Part shown: positions 37,512 to 45,509 of the stretch, piece by piece
Position numbering within the stretch: position 1 is the first letter of the stretch
How the letters are laid out: every line of letters starts with the position of its first letter
NCBI RefSeq assembly: GCF_002571225.1
Contig: NZ_NVEC01000008.1
Span: 1-64,000, forward strand
Reading direction: 5' to 3'
Length of the DNA: 64,000 bases
From: Bacillus sp. AFS059628
GTDB taxonomy: Bacteria; Bacillota; Bacilli; Bacillales; Bacillaceae_G
Position numbers and translations under genes: made by a program
The notes under the pieces: generated by a model
What the model was told of the DNA's origin: nothing
Database searches by the model: none
Seen by the model: only the letters and a program-made list of their open reading frames with translations

Positions 37512-37744
37512 TGAAAAAGCTTGGTTTAACGATAATGAGTTTAGCTGCTACAGGTATTATGTCTTTCGGATTAAGTACTATTCCTGAAACACAACAAACA
37601 GCAAAGGTAGAGAACGTTAATAAATTACAATCAACACATGGAGAAGGCTGGTCACCTCAAAGACCTGACTTAGCGTATAGTCACGGTAATAGTGGCGGTG
37701 CACCTACTTACGATCATGGAAGACCGCCTGCACCACAAGCTTAA
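37511..37744 (+). CDS. Phr-type peptide pheromone precursor
   Basis: The 77-residue product has a signal peptide (MKKLGLTIMSLAATGIMSFG) and a short export tail. Unlike usual Phr precursors of ~40-60 residues, it has three related His-Gly segments: QSTHGEGW, AYSHGNSG and TYDHGRPP. These could be three signal units or one with degenerate copies. The start codon overlaps the last base of the rap stop (TAATG), so it is translationally coupled to the Rap gene. A terminator follows. Confidence 0.7.
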   Translation: MKKLGLTIMSLAATGIMSFGLSTIPETQQTAKVENVNKLQSTHGEGWSPQRPDLAYSHGNSGGAPTYDHGRPPAPQA

Positions 37745-37753
37745 TTGTTTCGC

Positions 37754-37789
37754 AAAGAAAGTCATACTACTTGTATGGCTTTTTCTTTA
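37754..37789 (+). terminator. terminator after rap-phr
   Basis: A stem of AAAGAAA-G-CATAC pairing with GTATG-CTTTTTCTTT, with one interior mismatch and a 5-nt loop, is followed by T-rich DNA just after the Phr gene. Confidence 0.6.
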
Positions 37790-37863
37790 TTTTAGTTACT
37801 TAACCCCTACATTTTTATCTAATTTGCTTTTGCTGATATAGAAGAGGGAAAAGATATAGAAGC

Positions 37864-37990
37864 ATAAAGTGAAACTTTAATCAACTCTCACCAATCGGGC
37901 TTTTACGGGCAGCCCGACGCTACCTAATTTCTTTGCTTTCGCTGAAATTTGAGGTGGGGGGTCTTACTGCCCGGCAAATAGTGGGATAAA
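37864..37990. repeat. bcr-type interspersed repeat, shorter copy
   Basis: ATAAAGTGAAACTTTAATCA at the left and GGGATAAA at the right match the second copy at 42001-42159, with shared blocks CTCACCAATCGG and CTTTGCT...GCTGAA in between. It lacks the GTGGGGG/CCCCCAC hairpin insert of the other copy. It fits the B. cereus repeat (bcr) class; the exact subfamily (bcr1 is my best guess) is not certain. Confidence 0.6.
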
Positions 37991-37992
37991 CA

Positions 37993-38622
37993 CTATTTAA
38001 TTTGTTCCTTATACTCATGGTTAACAAGTACATACCATTTTCCTGTATCAAATTTTTCTTTATTAATCACGTAAACTTTATTTTGTCTCTTTACCTCCCC
38101 TGGTTTTAATTCCTTAGTAATAGTAGAGGTCTCACCTTTTTCAACCTCATAACTACTAGCTGCCCACACATCACTTTGGTAAGCATTATCATTTTCATCC
38201 ACTAAATCCACTGATGGTAAAACGGCTAATTTCATCGATTCGTTTGTAATGTTTTTCCCTTCTACTTCTAAAACAATAAAGACATGTCCATTTTCAGGTT
38301 CTTGGAATCCTATGCTTTCTTTACCAACCTTATCTCTTTCTACAACTCTTTTTACAGTTACATCAAATTTAGGTGTATGAAAATCCTTGTTTACAGCATA
38401 CTCTTTTTCTTTTACTTTTGATTTCTCTTTTGTTTGTTCTGTATTTTTCTGCTTTGCATTCTCTTTCGTTTTCGCCTCATCAGTTGTTTGCACTTTCTTT
38501 TCTTCTTGTTTAGAATTGGTTTCTTTAGATTCTGAAGAAGTTTTGTCGGATGTATTGCCGCAACCAGATAAATTGAATACTAAAGCACCACCTAAAATAC
38601 ATGTAGTAAATTTTTTCAACAC
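37993..38622 (-). CDS. DUF4352-type lipoprotein
   Basis: The 209-residue product starts GTG-TTG (MLKKFTTCILGGALVFNLSG, then CGN), a lipoprotein signal with a lipobox Cys at about residue 21. A Lys/Glu/Thr-rich linker follows (about 30-75), then an Ig-like telokin/DUF4352 domain (DVTVKRVVERDKVGKESIGF, GHVFIVLEVEGKNITNESMK, YVINKEKFDTGKWYVL). These are exposed on the outer membrane face. Function is unknown. It abuts a bcr-type repeat downstream. Confidence 0.8.
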   Translation of the reverse strand: MLKKFTTCILGGALVFNLSGCGNTSDKTSSESKETNSKQEEKKVQTTDEAKTKENAKQKNTEQTKEKSKVKEKEYAVNKDFHTPKFDVTVKRVVERDKVGKESIGFQEPENGHVFIVLEVEGKNITNESMKLAVLPSVDLVDENDNAYQSDVWAASSYEVEKGETSTITKELKPGEVKRQNKVYVINKEKFDTGKWYVLVNHEYKEQIK

Positions 38623-38882
38623 CTCTTTTTATCCCCCAATAACACGATATGTAAATTCCCTACTTATCATAGCAAAAAACACGATCTTAAATTGTTGCAT
38701 CGTGTCGAATAATTAAGAATAATCAATTGTTTTTACATAAAATAAGAAGACCACGAATAGGTAACCTCATAAAATGAGTTAAAAAACTAGTAGCCTATAG
38801 AAAATGCCTCTAAAATGATTGTTATATATAATCGAAAATGTAGAATGAAATTAAAGACAAAAAACACATTTAGGAGGTTATC
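38623..38882. other. spacer upstream of the lipoprotein gene
   Basis: No gene seen. The stretch holds the lipoprotein leader and the ribosome site (AGGAGG at about 38872) of the following broken gene. Confidence 0.3.
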
Positions 38883-39220
38883 ATGACATTTGAGGAATTG
38901 AAAAAAACAAACCAACAACCTCATGGGTTGAGTATGATGAAGATGGGGAATTTTTCACCGAAGAAAATATAAGTGCAACAAATAAGGTTCTTGACACTTA
39001 CATTAACAATTTACAGCAACTAGGAGAGAATCCAACCGAAGCCGAAGTCATGCAATTTGTTAAAGAGGTAGTTATTCAAATAAATGAACTAAATGACGAA
39101 TATGACTACTTTATCGAAACAATGGAAAGAGAAGATCTCTATGAATTTATCGATGCAGCTGCACGAATAGCTGGCTTAGAATCCGAGGAAGATATAACTG
39201 AAGAATGGCGGAAGTGGTAA
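38883..39220 (+). pseudogene. frameshifted acidic helical protein gene
   Basis: After MTFEELKKTNQQP the frame breaks near 38925: the first frame soon stops, while the next one continues SWVEYDEDGEFFTEENISAT to EEDITEEWRKW and a TAA at 39220. A one-base deletion reconnects them into a ~112-residue acidic helical protein. I do not recognise the family; size and setting suggest a small immunity-like protein. The ribosome site AGGAGG is intact. Confidence 0.7.
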
Positions 39221-39262
39221 AAAAGCTGCATACGTTGTATCTAAATTTACTCCTTCATAAAA

Positions 39263-39306
39263 CTTTGTCCCTTATTCTCCAATTGGAAAATAAGGGACAA
39301 ACAAAG
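39263..39306. terminator. inverted repeat between broken gene and next gene
   Basis: TTTGTCCCTTATT pairs with AATAAGGGACAAA around a ~12-nt loop. It lies between convergent genes and can end either transcript, though only short A/T-runs flank it. Confidence 0.6.
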
Positions 39307-39327
39307 ACAATCAAATACTGATATATA

Positions 39328-39840
39328 TTAAAATCTCCACTCATTTCCCATTACTTTAAAATACAGCTTTTCAAATCCCCTAAAATACTTACTGTACATA
39401 CTTAACATTTCAATATATGTATGAATAACTTCGCTTAAATCAAAATGAACACCGTCTTTAGCTAAGTCATAGCTATCATCTAAACTATATAATTCAAAGT
39501 ATTCCGCCTTCCGATAGACCCCCCTGTTGACTAAAAGTCTGGCGGTGCATTTAATTGATTCTTCAATCGTCAGTTCATGTTCTTTTAGTTTTTCATGAAT
39601 GACGGAAAGTGTTAATTTAATAGCGTATTCTTCATCAACCGTGCTACTAAACTCAAATAACTTCCCTTCCATATCATCTATCTTTGCTTTAGACACTAAG
39701 GATATCTCAATTAATTCATATGGCGGACTATCACTTGCTTCAATTAGTTTATCACACCATTGAATTACTTCATTTTTTCTCCACAATCCACAGCAAAGCC
39801 CTAAGCCATAAATACGAGTTAATTTCCGAACTAAATCCAA
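39328..39840 (-). CDS. hypothetical helical protein
   Basis: The 170-residue product is predicted to be mostly helical (CCGLWRKNEVIQWCDKLIEA, SVIHEKLKEHELTIEESIKC, LSEVIHTYIEMLSMYSKYFR). It has no signal peptide and several cysteines near the N-terminus (GLCCGLW). I do not recognise a family. It sits in an accessory stretch beside the broken gene at 38883, so an immunity-type function is possible, but nothing in the sequence proves it. No strong ribosome site is obvious before the ATG. Confidence 0.5.
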   Translation of the reverse strand: MDLVRKLTRIYGLGLCCGLWRKNEVIQWCDKLIEASDSPPYELIEISLVSKAKIDDMEGKLFEFSSTVDEEYAIKLTLSVIHEKLKEHELTIEESIKCTARLLVNRGVYRKAEYFELYSLDDSYDLAKDGVHFDLSEVIHTYIEMLSMYSKYFRGFEKLYFKVMGNEWRF

Positions 39841-39945
39841 ATTTTCTCACCTGCATTTTTGTTTAATTTTAACACAATATATGATACATCGCGTTTGAGA
39901 TGCATACACGCATTATAAACAAAAAGACCACCAAAAGGCAGTCCC

Positions 39946-40923
39946 TCAAAACTCAATCCTATTCCCACCCCCACTCTCCACCGCCTTCTCATACAAATAC
40001 TTCGCAACGATAATATCCACTACCGCCAAACCAACCGATTTAAAAACAGTAATCTCTTCATCGTTTTCGCGGCCTGCTTTTTCACCGCTTATAATTTGAC
40101 CAAGTTCAGCGTGAATGTCGCTTGCTTCAAATAAACCTTCTCGCACTGGAACTTGAAGGTCCCCTGTCTCTTCTAATGCTGCTTCTTTCGATTCTACTAC
40201 TACTTTGTTTGCGCCCGCAATGGCATGGGATGGTAGTTCTTGCATGTTCGGCCTGAATGAGCCGACGGCGTTTACATGGACGCCTTTTTGTAGTTTTTCT
40301 GAGAAGACTGGTGTGGATGCGTTCGTAGTTGTAACGATGATATCTGCTTCGCTTATTGCTTCATTTGCATTTTTGTGAACATAAGCAGGTTTATTGAATC
40401 TCTCTTGTATATATTGCGAGAATGCGTATGCTTTTTCTTCTGTTCGATTGTATAACATGACTTTTTCAATATTTCTAACCGCAAATACTGCTTCAGCAAT
40501 TCCCTTTGCCTGTTCTCCTGTCCCGATGATGCATAAAGTTTTTGCGTTATGACGAGCTAAATGTTTTGTCGCTACTCCTGATAATGCGCCTGTTCGAATC
40601 ATCGTTAAGTAGGACCCTTCTAAAAGTGCGAGCGGTTCTCCCGTTTGAAAGTCTGATAGCATCACAATCCCGTTTATTGTTTTCCTTCCTATCTTTTTGT
40701 TCTCAGGGACTACTGTTACTACTTTTAAGCCAATTGCCTCAAGCCCTTCCGCTACTGAAGGCATAATTAATGCCGTATTTTTCCCTTTCGCAAATGGCAA
40801 TGAGCCGCGAATTGGCGTGATTGTTCTTTCTGCGGAAAATTCTTTTAAAGCAAGCGCCGCGTATGCAATGACTTCGTTCATATTTACTAAGTTTCTTTGT
40901 TCGTTCGCGCTTATGACTAGCAT
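39946..40923 (-). CDS. ornithine cyclodeaminase/mu-crystallin family reductase
   Basis: The 325-residue protein has the family NAD(P)-binding fold (TLCIIGTGEQAKGIAEAVFA), the ligand-binding MIRTGALSGVATKHLA and the C-terminal GLAVVDIIVAKYLYEKA. Next to a proline racemase-type gene, the best fit is 1-pyrroline-2-carboxylate or 1-pyrroline-4-hydroxy-type reductase in hydroxyproline/D-proline catabolism. True ornithine cyclodeaminase is less likely in this setting. AGGAGGAGGTGG lies before the ATG; it follows the racemase-type gene by 19 nt. The last ~30 codons use G/T-ending codons. Confidence 0.85.
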   Translation of the reverse strand: MLVISANEQRNLVNMNEVIAYAALALKEFSAERTITPIRGSLPFAKGKNTALIMPSVAEGLEAIGLKVVTVVPENKKIGRKTINGIVMLSDFQTGEPLALLEGSYLTMIRTGALSGVATKHLARHNAKTLCIIGTGEQAKGIAEAVFAVRNIEKVMLYNRTEEKAYAFSQYIQERFNKPAYVHKNANEAISEADIIVTTTNASTPVFSEKLQKGVHVNAVGSFRPNMQELPSHAIAGANKVVVESKEAALEETGDLQVPVREGLFEASDIHAELGQIISGEKAGRENDEEITVFKSVGLAVVDIIVAKYLYEKAVESGGGNRIEF

Positions 40924-40942
40924 ATCTTTCCACCTCCTCCTT

Positions 40943-41938
40943 CTATCCTAACAAAAATCCCCGGTTCAAATCATCTCTCGGGTCTACAACGAACTGATGA
41001 AATCCTGTAATAAATGCATTCCCCGTTACTTTCGGAACGACAGCTTCATATGTATGTACCGTTGTTACCGACAATACTTCTCCCTCGAATTTCCCATCAG
41101 TAATGCATTCATGGACAAAAATTTCTCCCTTTTGTAAAGCATCTTTTTCAAAAAGAGTTGCGATTCTTGCGGAAGTTCCTGTGCCGCAAGGAGAACGATC
41201 TACTTGCCCATCAGCGAAGATTGTTACATTTCGCAACGTTGCGCCTTCCCCTTTCGGATCATCCGAGAAAATAACGCCGTATATTCCTTTTAACCCTTCT
41301 TCAAGTGGATGTTTTACTTCCATTTGGCTCTCGATGTAGTGCTTAATTTTACCGCCCCACGTTTGAATAGCAGCTAAGTCTTTGAAATCAACTTTTAAGC
41401 CAAATTCTTTACTATCTACTACTGCATAAAAAGCTCCGCCAAACGCGATATCTACTTGAAATTCATAGTCATCTATTTTAATAGGAACGTCTTTTTTGTA
41501 TACAAATGAAGGGACATTTTCAAATGATACGGACTCTACTTCGCTCCCGTTATATGTTGCGTACGCAATGACTTCCCCAGCAGGGCTATCAATAATAAAC
41601 TTTTGTTTTGTTTCAAACATACCAGTTTCAATTCCGACTGTAATAACAGCGATAATGCCGTGACCACACATCGTACTCCATCCTTCGTTGTGCATAAATA
41701 ATACGCCAAAATCAGCGTGAGCACTCGCAGGCGGAGTAATGATACAACCGTACATGCCGTGATGTCCTCTCGGTTCATACATAAGAACTTCGCGAAGGTG
41801 ATCCAAATGTTCCATACAGTATGCCCGTCTTTCTAACTGCGTTTCTCCTTTTATTTCTGGCACGCCGCCTGTAATAATTCGAAGCGGTTCCCCAGCTACG
41901 TGAGCATCAATTGTCGTGTACACTTTACTAACCTTCAT
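40943..41938 (-). CDS. proline racemase-type epimerase/racemase
   Basis: The 331-residue protein has both catalytic cysteines of true racemases/epimerases: Cys91 in [11 protein letters not shown] and Cys251 in [14 protein letters not shown]. Dehydratases of the family (trans-3-hydroxy-L-proline type) replace the second Cys by Thr, so a proline racemase or 4-hydroxyproline 2-epimerase is more likely. I choose ATG 41938 with GGGGAGAGAT 5 nt away; the upstream start lacks a ribosome site. It is first in an operon with the cyclodeaminase-family reductase, together feeding 4-hydroxyproline catabolism. Confidence 0.9.
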   Translation of the reverse strand: MKVSKVYTTIDAHVAGEPLRIITGGVPEIKGETQLERRAYCMEHLDHLREVLMYEPRGHHGMYGCIITPPASAHADFGVLFMHNEGWSTMCGHGIIAVITVGIETGMFETKQKFIIDSPAGEVIAYATYNGSEVESVSFENVPSFVYKKDVPIKIDDYEFQVDIAFGGAFYAVVDSKEFGLKVDFKDLAAIQTWGGKIKHYIESQMEVKHPLEEGLKGIYGVIFSDDPKGEGATLRNVTIFADGQVDRSPCGTGTSARIATLFEKDALQKGEIFVHECITDGKFEGEVLSVTTVHTYEAVVPKVTGNAFITGFHQFVVDPRDDLNRGFLLG

Positions 41939-42000
41939 TTCTATCTCTCCCCTATATGTTGGTACTCTTTTTATTGCAAATATCATGCCAACGCATAGGG

Positions 42001-42159
42001 TATAAAGTGAAACTTTAATCAGTGGGGGTTTTGTTCATCCCCCACTGATTATCAGCCCTCACCAATCGGACGTTTACGAACAGTTAATCTCCCACCTAAC
42101 TTCTTTGCTCCAACTGAATTTTGAGGGGGGAGTTTTACTGTCCGTTAACGCGGGATAAA
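42001..42159. repeat. bcr-type interspersed repeat, long copy
   Basis: The copy runs from TATAAAGTGAAACTTTAATC to GGGATAAA and includes a strong hairpin (AGTGGGGG with CCCCCACT near 42022-42049) absent from the copy at 37864. Total about 159 bp, close to the size of the B. cereus group bcr1 elements. It lies upstream of the racemase-type gene's promoter side. Confidence 0.65.
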
Positions 42160-42324
42160 TTTGTATACATTGTTTAAAAAAGCATACAGTACTGTCTATT
42201 TTTTTATACACGGTTCAGGAGCTATTTTATGGAACACCTTGATACAGCCAGGCTTATTATTTTCAATGGAAAGTTACTTCCCCCTGCCACATATACTGTT
42301 CAAAAGCAAAAAGGAAGTGATCTC

Positions 42325-42471
42325 ATGTACTACGGAACAAAGGGTTGGTACGTAGCCGAACTAAAAAAATTAGGTGTGCGTTACCACGAAGGGCGAAAAC
42401 TAGAAAGTTACCGCGGACATATCTTACGCAATTTACTCATTGCACAACAGGAGAAATTAAAAGAACAGTAA
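42325..42471 (+). CDS. DUF2639 (YflJ-like) small protein
   Basis: The 48-residue product MYYGTKGWYVAELKKLGVRY followed by HEGRKLESYRGHILRNLLI matches the DUF2639 pattern of Bacillus small proteins. Function is unknown. The frame is open upstream to 42229, but I start at 42325, which has AAAAGGAAGTGA ahead and the family N-terminus. It converges with the methyltransferase gene. Confidence 0.75.
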   Translation: MYYGTKGWYVAELKKLGVRYHEGRKLESYRGHILRNLLIAQQEKLKEQ

Positions 42472-42563
42472 TATACTATTGTAGCGATATCGACTTACCA
42501 ACAAATGCCGACAAATCACTCCTCCATTCCACCAACCAATCACACATCAATACAAACTAAAAA

Positions 42564-42587
42564 AAGGTCACCCAAACGGGTGACCTT
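42564..42587. terminator. bidirectional terminator
   Basis: A perfect 10-bp stem (AAGGTCACCC with GGGTGACCTT) and a 4-nt loop, with A-run on the left and T-rich right, sits between the DUF2639 gene and the convergent methyltransferase gene. Confidence 0.75.
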
Positions 42588-42593
42588 CCTTTC

Positions 42594-43592
42594 TTATTCA
42601 CAAACAAGAATTTGTCTAGAAAATGATCCTTTTTTTGTAATACAGCGATCTGTAATTTCGAATCCTGCTTCATGGATCATGTCGTCCATTGTTTCCATCG
42701 TGACAACGACTACCTTTTTAGCGATGCGGCGCGCGCTTGAAAGAATAGAGAGCTGGTCTTCCGGTGTTGCATGCGTAAATAAGTCGTACGGCATATCAAT
42801 AATGGCAACGTCGTAGTTCTCAGTAATTTCCTCGATTGGACCTTTTGTTACTGTTCCTTCCAATCCGAAATGCGCGATATTTTTTCTCGTTCCAAGAACT
42901 ACAAGTGGATTTATATCTCTACCAACGATGTTAATCCCCATAGAAAGCGCTTCTACTACTACTGTTCCAATACCACAGCACGGGTCAATTGCTCGTACTC
43001 CCTCTGGATTTGGCACCGCGATGTTTGCAACTGATCTCGCAACACGTGTGCTAAGAGATGTCGAATAACTATGCGGTTTTTTTATGTGATGATACCACAC
43101 TGGCTCACTTTCTACATAGTGCCCGAAGTACCAGCGTCCTCCAAGAGGAACAATCCCGAATACACGCTCTGGATTACGAACATCCGCTTCTCCTTCAATA
43201 TGCATACCAAGGTCGCGTTCAATAAGACGCCTTTCTCCATATTCAATTTTATTCTCCCCAACGAGGTCATTAATTTTAACGAAGATTACTTTAAATGTCG
43301 CTCCTGCCAAATCAATTTGTTCTACCTGTTTTAAAATGCTTTCTAAGTCGTCTCCTTCGTACATAACCTCAACGCGCTCTTTTATAAACGCACTTCTACT
43401 TGGATCAATTTTGACATCACTTTTCAAAATATTAACATGAGACTCCATTCCAAAGAACGAGCGCATTTCCAAGTAACATAAAGCACGCTCCTCCTCACGA
43501 AATGCATACGTATATATACATGCAGGTGTTTTACTATGATTATTCAATCTATTATCATCCTCTATATCGTTATAATTACAATACTTTTTCAT
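42594..43592 (-). CDS. TRM11-like SAM-dependent methyltransferase
   Basis: The 332-residue protein has a helical N-terminal region with THUMP-like character (YTYAFREEERALCYLEMRSF) and a C-terminal Rossmann methyltransferase: GVRAIDPCCGIGTVVVEALS (SAM loop), GINIVGRDINPLVVLG, and the acidic IIDMPYDLFTHAT at the position of the catalytic DPPY motif. Such proteins methylate guanosine N2 of tRNA or related RNA. No clear ribosome site precedes ATG 43592, so the start could be internal. Single gene. Confidence 0.85.
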   Translation of the reverse strand: MKKYCNYNDIEDDNRLNNHSKTPACIYTYAFREEERALCYLEMRSFFGMESHVNILKSDVKIDPSRSAFIKERVEVMYEGDDLESILKQVEQIDLAGATFKVIFVKINDLVGENKIEYGERRLIERDLGMHIEGEADVRNPERVFGIVPLGGRWYFGHYVESEPVWYHHIKKPHSYSTSLSTRVARSVANIAVPNPEGVRAIDPCCGIGTVVVEALSMGINIVGRDINPLVVLGTRKNIAHFGLEGTVTKGPIEEITENYDVAIIDMPYDLFTHATPEDQLSILSSARRIAKKVVVVTMETMDDMIHEAGFEITDRCITKKGSFSRQILVCE

Positions 43593-43643
43593 ATAAAATT
43601 AAATGATATCACATGCCGGAAATAAAGAGAAACGTTAATAAAT

Positions 43644-43673
43644 AAAAGAGACTGCCTATTGGCAATCTCTTTT
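43644..43673 (-). terminator. terminator of the SLH amidase
   Basis: A stem of AAAAGAG-ACTGCC with GGCAATCTCTTTT (a mismatch at one position, 4-nt loop) follows the stop codon of the amidase gene by 7 nt; A-rich DNA on the plus strand gives a T-run for the minus strand. Confidence 0.6.
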
Positions 43674-43679
43674 AATTTA

Positions 43680-45269
43680 TTAACGGAAAGAAGATACGCT
43701 ATTACCCTTCGCTTCGTAATAATCTAAAATACCTTGATAAATCGCTTCCGCTGCAGCTTGTCTCTGTTTTGGTGTAGCAATTTTATCTGCATCACTTTTA
43801 TTATCTACAAATGCTAATTCTGTTAATACAGCTGGCATTGTATTTTCTCTAGTTACATATAAGTCCTGATGTTTTATACCACGATCTTTTGTTCCAAGTG
43901 CTGCTACAAGACGGTCTTGAATTTTTTGTGCTAATAACATACTGTCTTCTACATGCGGATTCGTTACTTTTGCTCTTGCTGACTGATAATATAATGTTTC
44001 TGTACCTTGTCCATTTTTATATTGAGAGCCATTAGCATGAATACTTACAAAGATATCTCCATTATGTTCCTGTGCAAACTCTACTCGTTTTTTCAATGAA
44101 TCTGTTGAGTTTACTCCTGGACGTGTATTATCTGTACGAGTGAACATAACAGTAAATGGTGCCTTTTGCTCAAATATTTTCTTTAATCGTAATGATACAT
44201 CTAATACCGTTTCGCTTTCTTTCTCGTAATAACCAACATTACCTGAGTCAATTCCACCATGACCTGGATCAATAATAATCGCTTTACCTTCTAAGAAGTT
44301 CTCTTGCTTCACTGGGTTTAATTGGTTTTTATCAACCCACTGGAAACCAGCGCCTACGCGGATTCGAATCCAGCTGCCACTCTCTTCCATAATCGTTACT
44401 GTTTGTGCATTATATGTACCTAGCACTTTAGAACTATGTGAAGCTGTTTCATACGCAGTAAAGCCTTGATTAATCGTTTCTGTTTTTTCTTGTATAGGTG
44501 TCCACTTCTCACCTTTACTTGTTACAATTTTTAACCAGCCATCTGCTCTTTGTTCTTTCACTACAACCATTTGTGGCTTATGTTGAACATCAGTAATACC
44601 AGATGATAATGATGGTTGATGATATGTAATAAAGTTTCTGTTCATATACATTCTTTTTGATGTATCTGTTTTATTTTGATCAGCCATCGCAATAAACTGA
44701 GCTGCTTCTGCACGAGTTACAGTTCCTTCAGGCTCCCAGCCATTTCCCGTACCTTTAGAAATCTCTAAAGCTACTAAAATATTAGCTTGTTTCTTACCCC
44801 AATGAGGTTCCAAATCTTTAAACTGTGTTGGAAGTTCTCCAATAATTTTCTTATCTAATGAATATGCTTGTACTAACATAGATGCCATAGATGCACGGTT
44901 AATTTGGCTTGATGGATTGAATTTACCAGTACCATCTCCACTAATTACACCTGCTTTTTCCACTGCAGCAATGTACGGAGCTGCCCAATGGTTTTGTGCA
45001 TCTTTAAAAGATGGCTTTGCTTTTGGATCAATTGGTAACCCAAGAACGACTGCTAAAATTTTTGCAGCTGATCCTCTATCTACTGCTTCGGATGGAGAAA
45101 ACGTTCCATCAGGCTTTCCATCAAGCGCTTTTTTTCCTACTAAATAATCAACTGATTCTTGCGCCCATGTAGGAACATCCGAAAATTTCTTCGCTGCTGC
45201 GAAACTACTTATTGGAGACGATAATAAACTTGCGGCTAAAATACCTGCCGCGACTGCACGATACTTCAT
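43680..45269 (-). CDS. S-layer-anchored N-acetylmuramoyl-L-alanine amidase
   Basis: The 529-residue exported protein has a signal peptide (MKYRAVAAGILAASLLSSPI, AxA site after it), three SLH domains (about 30-210: VPTWAQESVDYLVGKKALDG, FKDAQNHWAAPYIAAVEKAG and EPHWGKKQANILVALE...), SH3-type repeats (about 210-340: VKEQRADGWLKIVTSKGEKW) and a C-terminal Amidase_3 domain (IIDPGHGGIDSGNVG, YYEKESETVLDVSLRL, VSIHANG, TELAFVDN). SLH domains bind pyruvylated SCWP, so this hydrolase is held to the wall; it probably cuts peptidoglycan. Start ATG 45269 follows GAGAGGAG by 12 nt. Confidence 0.93.
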   Translation of the reverse strand: MKYRAVAAGILAASLLSSPISSFAAAKKFSDVPTWAQESVDYLVGKKALDGKPDGTFSPSEAVDRGSAAKILAVVLGLPIDPKAKPSFKDAQNHWAAPYIAAVEKAGVISGDGTGKFNPSSQINRASMASMLVQAYSLDKKIIGELPTQFKDLEPHWGKKQANILVALEISKGTGNGWEPEGTVTRAEAAQFIAMADQNKTDTSKRMYMNRNFITYHQPSLSSGITDVQHKPQMVVVKEQRADGWLKIVTSKGEKWTPIQEKTETINQGFTAYETASHSSKVLGTYNAQTVTIMEESGSWIRIRVGAGFQWVDKNQLNPVKQENFLEGKAIIIDPGHGGIDSGNVGYYEKESETVLDVSLRLKKIFEQKAPFTVMFTRTDNTRPGVNSTDSLKKRVEFAQEHNGDIFVSIHANGSQYKNGQGTETLYYQSARAKVTNPHVEDSMLLAQKIQDRLVAALGTKDRGIKHQDLYVTRENTMPAVLTELAFVDNKSDADKIATPKQRQAAAEAIYQGILDYYEAKGNSVSSFR

Positions 45270-45476
45270 AAAAAATAATACTCCTCTCAACAATCATTAT
45301 TTAATAACGCGTAATCTTAATATACAAATTATATTGAATTCAGACAAAAAAAATTAGTGCGCCTCTATTATTTTATAATACTCGAATTATGTAGTAAACC
45401 TACTTTCTTAATATTGTAAAATAAAGTACAATTAATTTACTTTTCGTTAAATAAAGTCGATTTCTCTGCAAACAAA

Positions 45477-45503
45477 AAATAGGCTACCTCTGGCAGCCTA
45501 TTT
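45477..45503 (-). terminator. terminator of the M42 aminopeptidase
   Basis: AAATAGGCT at 45477-45485 pairs with AGCCTATTT at 45495-45503 around a GCC-rich loop. It lies 7 nt beyond the stop codon of the M42 gene, with an A-run on the plus strand. Confidence 0.75.
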
Positions 45504-45509
45504 CTTTTC

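Noticed and set aside
42229-42324. N-terminal extension of the DUF2639 protein
   Set aside because: The extra residues are not part of the family and the ribosome site lies just before ATG 42325.
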